Shown one piece after another: positions 23,798 through 35,240 of a DNA stretch of 64,000 bases; the first letter of the stretch is position 1; the number at the start of each line of letters is the position of its first letter. Source of the stretch: Brevipalpus yothersi (Eukaryota; Arthropoda; Arachnida; Trombidiformes; Tenuipalpidae); contig QZCP01000046.1 in NCBI GenBank assembly GCA_003956705.1, positions 37,605-101,604 of the forward strand, read 5' to 3'. Made by a program: the position numbers and the translations under genes. The notes under the pieces were generated by a model. The model was not told where the DNA came from, did no database searches, and saw nothing but the letters and a program-made list of their open reading frames with translations.

Positions 23798-26700
23798 CTT
23801 TAGAATAAAAATGAGAAAGACTGAGAGTGCTCTGATAACATCAGATACAAAATTGTGATTTCGAATTCATTAGGCAAAAAAGTTCATGGGAAGTTTACCA
23901 GATTCTCGTGGAATTTTGATTGAGAGAGAGAGGACTGTTCTTGGTACTTCTCTATTCAATAGGTCAGGCTAATTATGGGAAAGGATTTGATTAGTATGAG
24001 AAAATATTGATCTGTGATTTTTAGAGAATTTTGAGAAAGTTGCTCAGATTGAGAAAAAAAAGAATAATTTTTTTTTGTAAAACTCATGCTTTTGCTTTTC
24101 CCCTTTTTGCTTTGAAAACTATGCAACTATAACCAGCTTCAAGCTCGAGCCCATTCCGATTCTGAGTCTGAATCCGAAATGAACCAACTAATGAATAGCG
24201 TGGCTAGACGATCCAAAGTGTTTGATCCTACTACTCCAATTGATCAGGTAGAATTCGATTCGTTAATTAACTGTCGTCTGGTAATGTTTGGTGATCAATT
24301 TCGTTCTCATCCCTTTCTCATGCTTGCAATGTTTGAAAAAATTGTTTATGGCATGTTAAAATGCCAAGTATATGTCATATTCTGAAGCTCAATTGCATGG
24401 CGTGCAAAATTATATATTCCTCCTCAGAATCTACTTTCAGATCCATGTGTCGTTCGTTGACATTGTATGAATCAATTTCTGTGGTCAAAAGTGAAATCTC
24501 AACTTTAAGCTCAAACTTTTTTGATTGTTTTCCATTTTAGATTCATGGAATGAGACCTCACGCTCGAAATCAACCAAATATAGTAAGTTTGTCAGATATT
24601 TGAGATTTTTCTTAGGGTAACAAATAATTTTACCTCTAATTTTCAGCGACATCAACCCCATCAACCCCATCATTATCAGCAACGTTCTTCACAATACACT
24701 GCACCAGGCCAACAGCATCCACATTCAAACCTTCCTCAACATCAGAATATACATCATGTACAACCGGGACATCTTCAACAGCAACCAGGGCATCAGCAAT
24801 ACTCTACCCAACATCCATCTCATCCAACACAACAGTCTATGATGAATAATCCGCTACATCAACAGAACATGTCCAACATGAATCGAAATATCCAGAATCG
24901 CCAACAGCAACAGCATCTAGGACAAATGAACCATCAAGGAACTCATCCAAACCAGCCAATGACTCAACAAACGGGCTTCCAAGATAGTCTAGCACACGAT
25001 AATCGTAATTTGCAGAATATGAATCGTATGACTATTCCATCCATCGGTAAGTCACATCGAAATGTCATTTATACTTGCGATTAATGAGCACATTAAACTA
25101 GAACCAGAAATATCTTATCATCATGTATTTTATGCTTTTATCCTTGCAGCCATAACAAAAGATACTCCAAGTGAAGGTATTAATCCTCTTGAAAGTTATT
25201 CGGAGGATGAATACGATGCAGCCATGAGAAACAAGATGGGCCGTCATGTTGGCCCATCACCTCAGCCTCCTCATCGAAGTCGCCAATTGAGTGAATATGA
25301 GAGGTCACAGTATGGTCAGCGAGGTCGAGCTGGTCAGCAACGGGGTGTTCGTTGGTTCATGGCTTTATATGATTATGATCCATTAACAATGTCACCCAAT
25401 CCTGATGCTGCAGATGAAGAGTTGCCCTTCCGAGAGGGTGATTTGATCAAAGTAAGTGTTGATTGGACCCACAAAATTTGTGTGCACATCTTTGCGGTGA
25501 TAATGGCTGAATTCCGTTCTTAACCGTTATTTCATCTCTCTCCAGATTTACGGTGACAAAGATCCGGATGGCTTTTATCGAGGTGAACTTAATGGTAGAC
25601 ATGGTTTTGTGCCTTGCAATATGGTCTCCGAAGTGCAATATGATCCTGAAACTGGAGCTCCATACAGACCGATGAGTGGTTCAGATCCATATGCGCATTT
25701 GCCAGTTAAAAAGATGGTCGCTCTGTATGATTATGATCCACAGGAATTATCTCCAAACCCAGATGCTGAGGTAAAGGAGGGGGCGTGAAAAAAGCGAAGA
25801 GAATTATTGTTGTTATGCTTATCATTCGTAAAATTACCTGGAATTCGATGCTGAATTCTTATTCCAAAATTTTGCACTATTATCTCATGACCATTACCAT
25901 TAATTAACATTTCGAATGTATTTTTTTTCAGGTGGAATTGGCTTTCAATGCTGGCGATATAATTTTCGTTTACGGTGATATGGATGAAGATGGATTTTAT
26001 CAAGGAGAAGTGAACGGAGTTCGTGGTCTTGTGCCATCCAATTTTCTGACCGAAGCTGGAGATCGACATGTGAGTCGTCTACAAGGTGGGCGAGCGGAGC
26101 ATATGGCAATCAAGAGACGAAGAAAAAAAATATTATCCGTTCAGGATTCAATATGAAAAAATTAATCCAATTAATATCGAATATTATGTGTATTAATGGA
26201 TTTCAGTGGAGATTATTTTCGATCTATCTCTCGTACACACACAGCACACAAACACACATTCCATCGAACATTTAAAGGAGAGGATATCCAAAATCACCTG
26301 CTTAATATAATGTCTTGTGATCCATTTTTGAACTGCTTGGGCATGTTGACCGCGTTGACCATGTTCTGATATCAGAAATTGATGAGGGAAAAGTTATGAA
26401 AATCGTTGTGTTTATAGATATGAGCTTTGAAATCAATACCTATCAATTCAATTGTGCACCTCTCAGCAGAAAGTTAAACACATACACATACACACATTTG
26501 TTCCTGTCCACGCTGTGTTCATCGTCCATAAATATATATATCAGCACCATCATTAACCACACCAACATGTGAAAATCGTCCGAATGCCTAATGCTCTGCT
26601 CCCTTCCAATGGCCCTTTGATTGATTGATTATCGTAGCACTCATTCCAATACATATCTTGTATCTATCTTTCCTTCAATTCCCTGTCAGCCTTCCAGCCC

Positions 26701-28689
26701 AATGAATCCTCCATTTCGATCACCATTAGATGTCTAAAAATTGTAGGAATAGATAGAAAAAATTTGGAAAAATACGATTCATAACTGATCATGTTATTTA
26801 ATTCTCTTCATTCACAGGGTACACAAATGCAGCAAGGCAGAGGACGAATAGGAGACAATCGACAGCAAACAGGAGCCAACTTTATGTAGTAAGTTGTGAT
26901 TAGAATTAATTCTGATCGAATAGACAAACTGATCAGATTCGATTTCCAAATAAAGAGAAATGCTAGAATCTTTGCTCAAAAGTTTGAAAATGAAAATCGA
27001 AAAATCTGAGAAATTCTGATTATCTAGGTTTCAATTGAAAGAAAGCAGATAGACATGCGAGTTGTAGATTTTTTGGTCAGAAGTTTAGAATTCTCTGAAC
27101 AATTAAAATTGATCGCAATTTTTTCTCTCCACAATTTTAGCAACGGTCCATACCAAGGACCACAACAGATGCCTCAATACACCGGAATGAGACCTCAAGG
27201 ACAATACAATACCCAGTCAATGCTCCAACAGCAACCGGGAACATACGGAAATAAGCAACGTCCTAATTCATTGAACTTATATTCGGTAAGCTTTCATGAT
27301 TATTTTACGAATAATTATTCTCTCTTTTTACTATCAGTAACAAAATCAATTTCCGTTCGTTAATCAAAGAGTTCAGGGTCTATCGGTGTTTGATTGTAAT
27401 CAGGAATAGCAGAGTGTAGTAGTCTGTCTTGCATGGTTAATATACCAGCCTGATAATGAATATTGTCTAGGAGTGTAACATATGATGTGAATTATGTTTC
27501 CTAGATAGTTGATGAGATGCTAATGTAGGTTGTTGATTAATAACAGAGGATGTGCCACCATGTAGACAATGATGATGAAGAAAGATGAGAAGGTTTCATC
27601 ATGAGGAGAATAAAGATGAAAATATTCGATAGGAAGATGATCGCATCCATTCTCAGATTACACCAGAATCCCATGTGATAGTGAAAGTTACAATCAATTA
27701 AGCGTAGCTCACATATTTTGAAGGGGATTCTTATTTTCATTCCATTTCGGTGACTGAACGAGCTGATTTAACATTGAATCAGACATTTCACCATGATAGC
27801 TATCATCCAGGGTGTCGATGATATAGAATTGGAACGGTTCCATCGTAGGACATTAGCCTGTGCTATACATGTAGGTACTGAACATGGTAATGATAAATCG
27901 GAAATTTTTGAGAAAGTTAAATTATCATTTCAATTGACAATATGGAGTCCAAATTATGAGCATTTTTGAATTGGATTCTAGATGCAATGTTGAACGATCG
28001 AGTATCTTCGAATCTTCGAACTGCACAAAAAATACCGTTTTGAAGAGAAATAATCATTTCGAAATTCCATCCTGATTAATCGATTGATTATCTCATCTTA
28101 TCAACAGCCCGCAAAAGGTGGTATACAACAGCAGCAACATGGTATGCATCAAACCCAACAACAGCCACAACAACAACAACAGCAGACATCATTAAATCCG
28201 TTCTCAAGTCTTTTTGGAGCCGGTAAAAAGGTTATCGAAGAAGTGACAACACCTCGAGCACCCATTTCTGGTGGTGGTCAAGGATTGTTTGGACAAACAT
28301 CACACCAACCGCAACAGCAACATCAGAGTAACATGATGATGGGCAATCAGATGGGTTCCAATATGAATCAGATGACCAATCAAACGGGAATCGGATCGGG
28401 AACCAGTACTGGTGGATTGATTGGTAATCTTATGGGTTCACATAGTACACTTCAATCGAGTCAACAGCAAGTCCACCATCAACAGCAACAATCACAGCAA
28501 CAAGGACGATTCGGAATGACCACACAACATCAGACTGGACAGCAACAATTTTATGGTCCTTATGGTCAGCAACATTCTGGGACACAAAAAAATACGATGA
28601 CCGGTATGGGTATGGGACAACAGCAAGCTCAACAAGGCTCATCAATATCAGGTGCATTAGGAGCAATTAAGAGTATTTTCACGATTTAG
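18650..28689 (+). CDS. Rbp: RIM-binding protein, complete, 19 exons, about 1413 aa
   Basis: Presynaptic active-zone scaffold linking RIM and voltage-gated calcium channels. Exons: 18650-18698, 19105-19500, 19609-19818, 19904-20473, 20945-21055, 21511-21698, 21796-21877, 21957-22250, 22334-22510, 22608-22756, 24137-24247, 24541-24582, 24647-25046, 25150-25451, 25546-25770, 25932-26069, 26818-26888, 27141-27285, 28108-28689. All are GT-AG and phases close to 1414 codons. Domains: two related LMEKL coiled-coil segments (exons 2 and 3); SH3-I at about 293-357 (FIARYSYDPF...RRGLVPSNFVE); three FN3 domains at about 445-742 (exons 6-10); SH3-II at about 993-1057 (MALYDYDPLTMSPNPDAADE); SH3-III at about 1081-1146 (ALYDYDPQELSPNPDAE); and a Gln/Met/Gly-rich tail. 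The SH3-FN3x3-SH3-SH3 order is diagnostic. Start at 18650 (or 18659) because an in-frame TAA lies at 18623. Likely polyA AATAAA at 29453-29458. Confidence 0.93.
19082..19099 (+). repeat. (CT)n run forming the polypyrimidine tract of Rbp exon 2
   Basis: CT dinucleotides end a few bases before the atttcag acceptor at 19103-19104. Confidence 0.8.
22757..24136 (+). other. Rbp intron 10 with GA repeat and assembly gap
   Basis: A 1.38-kb intron between the FN3 region and the linker, the longest in the gene. It is AT-rich and contains a large GA array interrupted by Ns. Apart from a (CA)n run near 22940-22952, nothing else recognisable is present. Confidence 0.8.
23483..23795. repeat. (GA)n microsatellite spanning an N gap
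   Basis: About 54 bases of GA, then 183 Ns at 23537-23719, then about 76 bases of GA. The assembler evidently failed to cross the repeat, so the true length is unknown. The gap is intronic and does not affect the Rbp coding sequence. Confidence 0.97.
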
Positions 28690-30802
28690 GAATGGTGAAA
28701 TTAAGCAATGATTGTGTGAATATTGATCATTTTGTGATTCCAACGAGAAAAAGAATGTCGATGAAATTGATGAACTGTTGTACTATTTTTTTCTCTCTAT
28801 GTGTGCCATTTTCATCTCTCTTTCTCAAAATTCATGGATTTCGAATCGTGATTTGATTAGAGTGAAAAAGTGGATACATGATAATGCTGATGGTCATGAT
28901 AAAATTGATCACATCCATGGTCAACTATGGGAAGAAAATTTTGTCAACTGGACTTCGATTAAGATGTCAGAATTTTTATCTTCAAATCAAATTACATGCA
29001 AATTACATGGTGTTGAGAATGAGTACGAATCAAAGAGGAATTGATATTCTAATTTTGATTGGATAAATTGGTTTGCGGTGCCTTAGACTCTTTTTTCTTC
29101 TTCCCTTTTTTCCTCTCATTATCATTCTATATTGAACACAACAACAAAAAAGTAACGTTTTAAGTCTACAAAAAGAATTCTGAACAAAAAAATCTCTCTC
29201 TCCTATTGACTTGCCATGGAAATGAATTTTTCATCAATTAATGAGAAAGAAGGAAGGGGAAAGAAAACCTATTGATTTGATGATTTTTTTTCGTTCATTT
29301 ACACCTAGTAAATTAATAGCCAATGGTCTGCATTTTCATCAGCAGTTCGCTGTGCTTTCTTTCAAACCCATAAAAAAGAGGACAAAAAACTTTTCATTGG
29401 TGATTACAACAAACATTATGACAATGAACGAATGATACAAGTTTTGATTTGAAATAAAAGCAATTAAATGTTTATAATTGATAAAGATTGATGTGGAGAA
29501 AAAAAATATAGCAACGAAAAAGAAAGAAATTCCAAGCCAATTTTGAGTTTTTTTCTTTTATTATTTTATTTTATCATTTTTCCTTGTGTATGCATATTTT
29601 CAACACTCAAACAAATACACCCAAACACACATTCACATGAATATCAAGAAGAAAAAACAATTATTCGTTCGAATTTCAGGAAGGATTTCAGGAATTCGTT
29701 CGTTTCGAATTGATAAATTGATCATCTGGACACACACATGCAACCAGCAACTCCAACAGTAGCAACACACTACACACTTACAAAAGAAAATGAATTCAAT
29801 TTAATTCATCGCATCTATTGCTCCATAGTAAGGAAATTATGGTGAAATTTATAGCTAAAAAAAGAAATAATTTTGGAAAGAGAAAAAGAAAATCTTAATC
29901 TAAATATTCACACCTCGAGTATGGAATTGAACAAAAAGAGGAGAAACTTTCCATGTATCTTTCGGTTTGTTGCCTTGTTAATTGTAGGATTTTTTGAAAT
30001 ATATATACACATCTATACAAAAAAAGTATCAACAAAATTTGGCCAATATTTCATTTCTCCCTCTTCCCTAGATTTTTATCGAATGTTGATCAATTCATAG
30101 TGAGAGAAAAAAATTGAAAATTATCACCAAAAATTATCGTAATAGTCCCTCAAGCTCCATCATCACAATCAAATCACATCATCTCAAAAAAGTTCAAAAT
30201 GATAAAATAGAAAGTGTTACATTTTCAACTCTTACCAAATTCTCAAAGCCCAAAACTGGTTGTTCAGAGTATACACACACAAGTACCGTTATGCCGGTAT
30301 GCTTACTCTCTCTTTCTCTCTCTTTCTCTCTCTTTCTCTCTCTTTCTCTCTCTCTCTCTTTTCCAATCTTTAAAATTCTCATACACTGTACTTTAGGTAC
30401 AGTGTACAGGATCATAGATGAAGACCCGGTCCAAGTACCAAAAAAGAAAAATAGACAAGTACCGTTAGGCGACCCCGATATGCAGAGAGAGCTTCGATCG
30501 ATTCCCGAAATATAACGGATCGGATTCGCTATTCGGTCTCTTTGCTCTCTCTCTCTCTCTCTCTTTTCTATGTGAACTGAGCAGGAGTCGGGATAGTGTA
30601 AGCACATAGAAAGAAGAAGAAGAGAGAGAGTAGTTTTGGTTTTAATTTTTAGTATGCATATTATATATTGAGTTAAAATATATATAAATTAGTGAGTTTA
30701 ATCAAATTAAATAGTGTTGATAGTGGTGTATTTGGATTTTTAATTAGTTTTCCATTGTGATTTTGTGTATATTTCATATAGATCATATAGATATATATAT
30801 GT
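28690..30802. other. Rbp 3' UTR and leader of the next gene
   Basis: AATAAA at 29453-29458 is a likely Rbp cleavage signal. The remainder is AT-rich with (CA)n patches, an octamer array of TTTCTCTC at 30306-30360, a CT run at about 30545-30564 and a TATA-rich stretch just before the ATG at 30803. Short frames at 28778-29066 lie in the Rbp 3' UTR and show no protein features. Confidence 0.6.
30306..30360. repeat. CT-type minisatellite with 8-bp period (TTTCTCTC)
   Basis: Five or so tandem octamers followed by plain CT units. Confidence 0.85.
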
Positions 30803-32831
30803 ATGATGGATCCGATGGTCAGTGATATGTTGGGACAAGTGGGTGGTGAAGAGGATGATGGTGAAGAAGATGGTACTGAAGATTGTACCGAATTGGAGGT
30901 CAAAACAAATGGTAATAATGATGTTAGTTGTAATCGTATGAATATCACTAATTATCATCATTATCATCATAATCAAGGTATTGTGGGTGGACATCGATCG
31001 AAATCACAGCCAATGGCACAATCTAGTGATACATTTGTGGTACCTGTAAGTGGTGTTGTTGGTGGTGATCGTTCATTGGCCACATCAAATGAGAAACATT
31101 CAATATCATCATCATCATCTATGGACATTGATGGTGTTACCGGTATTGATTGTAGCATCATGAGTGTCGATCAAAATAATAATAACAAAAGTAGCAACAT
31201 CAAAGATAGCGGTTCAAGAGATGCTGGAATTATTAATGAAGATGATGATAATGATATTGGTGGTGGTGAAGATGAGATCATCGGTGAGGTCCGTGATGAT
31301 CGGGGTGGATGTCGATCTCTTGTGTGCTCAGCAAATGGAATCATTGTCGCCGAGATGATTTATCGATGTATGATTTGTGCCAATATGGCCGATTCGATGG
31401 CTGAAGCTCATAAACATTATCAATTGAAACATATCGATGGCTCAAAAATGTTGGATAAAAATTCATCAAATGACAACACTTGTTCTTCTTACGCTTTCAA
31501 TTTACCATCATCAACAAATGCATCAATTACTATCAATAGTAATAGTAATTACAATAGTAACAACAACAACAACAACAACAACAACAACCGTAACACCAAC
31601 ACAGCCGCATCATCTCGCCTTTTACATCACACTTCTAGCAATTTCAATTCTTATTCTTCTAATTTGACAACCATACAATCATTGCTCTCCAATCCGGGTA
31701 ACATTTCCACCGCCATGTCCACCATGTCAACGATCACATCGAAAAGTGTGAAAGATAGTAAAAAAAATTTGGCTACAAATTGTTCCACACTAATTCAACA
31801 CCGAAACGCTAACGGAAATAACGGGAACAACTCTAGTGACGTCGAGGAAGAAGATTTTTCATTCTCATCCCAAGAGATGCCTTTACTGACTACCAATTAT
31901 GATACTCCGCTTAATTATACTTTCGATGATTTTGATTCATCATTTTTTAATTCTACATCTTTTATCCCTCCAACATCGTCAACCAAAAAAGCAAGAGCAC
32001 CAGCTGAGTGTAAGTGTCCTTCTCTTTATCCTCTTTTTCACCTTCTTCTGAGATATACTATTGCTTCCCGTATACCAATCATATTGATTAACTTACACAT
32101 TCAAATGAGGCAGCATTATAACACTGATTACTGATGAACCTAATCAGCTTGACAGCTTGTGTGTGTGTGTTTGGTGTGTGAAACTGCATTAGTTTTCTTT
32201 CTCCACACTAATGTCGATGTTGGTAAACTTGGTACCACACACATAGAGAGAAAGCTAATCATGACCACCGTTATATGTGCTCTCTTCTCTCATCTCTCTA
32301 TCTTTTTCTCTCCTCTGTTTAGCCTCAATCATCAATAGCTCCACTCCAACCAATCTAGTGACAAGTGGCTCAAGTTCACGCGGTGGTTATGTGACCTGTG
32401 AGGTCTGCCATTTAACAAAATTTTACGCCAGTGTTCAGCGGAGATATGGCCAATTCACTTGTATGGGATGTGCCAAATTTTTTGGCCGATTTTTGATGAA
32501 ACCAAGACGATACTACTGCCCTAATCTTGGTAATTTATTTCTTCTTTCTCTCTCTCTATTCACATTAATCGTCCCAACATTCACTCACACACTTTCACTT
32601 TCTACTACTATTTTCCCTCTCAACTTTTACCGTTATAAAAAGAGAAAACGAGTTCCCTTATTCCGAGAGAGAGAGACGCCTGAAATCAGCCCAAACCGGG
32701 AAAGAGGAAGAGAGAGGAAGAGAGAGAGAGAGAGAGAGAAGCGGGCTGATATATACCTGGACTAACCTGTTTTCTTCCTTTCCCTACAAAATGAACACAT
32801 GTTGGCCTCCGTTCTAAAGGCCTATTCATAA

Positions 32832-32896
<65 letters not shown>

Positions 32897-32976
32897 CCCT
32901 ATGTTTAAAAGTTCCGTTATATGGCCAATTGTGCCGATTCAGGAAGCGAGGAAGTGAAAATAGTAATCATCATCGT

Positions 32977-33013
<37 letters not shown>

Positions 33014-34190
33014 CTTTCAACCTATTACTTGACTCAGCCAACTTGGCTATTGATGACCATTATATTGACTGTAGACAAATTAGACTTTCACCTTGGTAGA
33101 TAATATAGCTTTCTCATGTCCTCCTGGTCAGTTCAACTCGTGAGAATCGAGCAACAATCAATTTTGCCATTCCATGATCATTTTATCTTACGGATATATC
33201 GTCAATTGCAAGTCAACTCTTGCCGAACTCTTGACAGGTCATATCTTTCTTTCTTTTCCATCTTCCACATTCTTCTTGAAGCTTCTACAATGTGACTTTT
33301 TTGTCTTCACATATCCATAGAATCTTAATCATTCTTTCCATCAAATCCTCACCATTTTCACACGCATCTAATAGCTATTCTCTATCTCTTTCTCTCCTCC
33401 TTTCTTTCACCTTGATAATCCTGTCCTTTTATTTCATCATTTACATACATACACACATACAGGCTCATGTCCTCTGGATCAGACGCCAAGATGCAAGGCA
33501 TGCTTACTACAAGCATGTATAAATACATACGTGATAGACGAGAAGCGTATGAAGATAGTGAATGCCAATAGGCCACTTCGTAGAATGGGTCCTGGGTCAA
33601 CTACTAGTGATCAACAACCACCGATAGCCACTGAAGAATGTGATAAGGATGCTGGATCAGTGGTCCATAGTCAAAAAAGTGTACCCGAATCGACTGTTGG
33701 CCGTGGTACTGCTGCTACACCTACAACTGCTGCTCATAAGCCCAGTGGGCAAGCTGGCAATAAGACTAAGTCAACCTCCAAAGAGGATAAATTAATCAAT
33801 TCAACTGTGATTAAAGAGAAAAATAGTAGTCATCGGGGTAAAAATTTGCGCCCATCTAAGCGTACTGCACCAAGTCCAGTGGAAGTGATAAGTAATAATA
33901 ATAATAGTAATAATAATACTAATACTAATAATAGTAATAGTAATGATCGGGCTGATTCGGATAAAAGCAATGATCCTTGTTCAAAGAATGCCAATGGGAC
34001 CAATCCCGGTAGAAAAGTAGCCGGTTGTCGAGCTTGTCAAGGTTGTCTTGCAGAAGATTGTGGCTCATGCCATTACTGTTTAGACAAACCCAAATTTGGT
34101 GGTGGCAATACGTTGAAGAAAAAATGTGTCACTAAAAAGTGTCTCGCTACATCTTATCGAGCCAAAGCAAGTCATAATATACGAAAGTAA
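30803..34190 (+). CDS. CXXC zinc-finger protein with NR-like C4 double finger, 713 aa
   Basis: Predicted nuclear DNA-binding protein. Exons 30803-32009, 32323-32529 and 33463-34190; GT-AG introns, phases close to 714 codons. Features in order: acidic N-terminus; a C2H2-like finger at about 190-211 (CMICANMADSMAEAHKHYQLKH with flanks); a long Asn/Ser-rich region; a C4 finger at about 428-449 (CEVCHL...RYGQFTCMGCAKFFGRF) and a second at about 466-486 (CPNLGSCPLDQTPRCKACLL), spaced like a nuclear-receptor DNA-binding domain and split by intron 2; a basic Ser/Asn linker; and a CXXC finger at about 658-703 (CRACQGC, EDCGSCHYCLDKPKFGG, KKKCVTKKC). CXXC fingers bind unmethylated CpG; the KFGG loop is present. 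No ligand-binding, JmjC, SET or dioxygenase domain is present. I cannot name an orthologue. Start uncertain between 30803 and 30806. Confidence 0.85.
32834..32896. repeat. (CT)n followed by (CTTT)n, intronic
   Basis: About 20 CT units grading into TTTC units in intron 2 of the CXXC gene. A second CT run lies at about 32978-33002. Confidence 0.9.
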
Positions 34191-35240
34191 CTAGCAAAAA
34201 GAGTTATATTATAATTTTGAAAAAAAAAATTAAGTATAACTAATCAAAGATTTCCAAGCAATGCTTACAAGAGAAAAAAAACTATGAGTCATTAAGCTCT
34301 AAGCAGATGAAAAGTCCTTTATAAATTAAGTAATATATATAAGAAAATCACCTACCACATATATATATTCATAGTCAAACGTTTAAGGAATTTAACTAAA
34401 GGATTACTTCAAATTGAACACACTCTCTCTAATGTGTTGGTTTGAATGTGATCCATGATTTAACTACACCCATCCATCCAATTTTATGGGGAGAAAAAAA
34501 CAACATTCTCATCAATTTGAGTGCAATTCTTTCACCGCGTCAATCAGTCATTTTTCAAACATATCTTTTGAGAGCTTCATTTCAAAGAGTCGATTCATAA
34601 TTTAAGCTGTATCTCAACCAAATGCGATCAGTCATAATTACTATTTTGCAATCCTATTAAGCATTTCGATATGAACAAAATTACGATAATTGAGTTCTTT
34701 CCATACTACACAGTGCTTACAAATCCTTTTCAAATATTGGCAGAGTTTTTCATATCACTGTTTAGTCACTGATAGCTCTTTAGCTGCCCCGTCATCAGCC
34801 TCAGTACTTACTTTGAACCTTCTCACCAGTGCCGATAATCATTTCCACTCATGTGCTATGAATTTCCTATCCATAAGCATAAGTAGGCTCACTGGTTCGG
34901 AAACGGCACTCTTTTGCGATGAAATTTGACTAAATTGGCTGACGACATACTGAATTAGGCATCTCACGAAGATGATATCATGTTGGCATGGTGTAGTCTG
35001 GAAGACTGAAATGAGTCAAATTTCAAGAAATTATGACAGTTATGGTGGAATTGAAATCAAATATCTTACTTTAAGTAATGGTCATTTAAACACAATACAA
35101 GACATACTTTCTATTTTGAAAAAATAAGTTATCCTGCTTGTAATCTATGTTCATGGGACATTGATTCGAACCAGAGGGAATTGTGTCCACAAGTGAATGC
35201 AATCACATTGTTAGTCATTTTTATGCCTGAGTAAACTTCT
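34191..35240. other. Convergent intergenic region
   Basis: 3' flanks of the plus-strand CXXC gene and the minus-strand GTPase gene. AT-rich; no gene recognised. A 79-codon frame at 34690-34929 has no features that support it. Confidence 0.6.

Noticed and set aside
26070..26817. Reading the Rbp gene as ending at 26156
   Set aside because: A good GTGAGT donor and a following in-phase chain of three exons with the expected Gln-rich tail support the longer form as the main product; the short form is kept only as a possible isoform.
34690..34929. 79-codon frame between convergent genes
   Set aside because: No motif, signal peptide or conserved composition; it lies in expected 3' flanking DNA.
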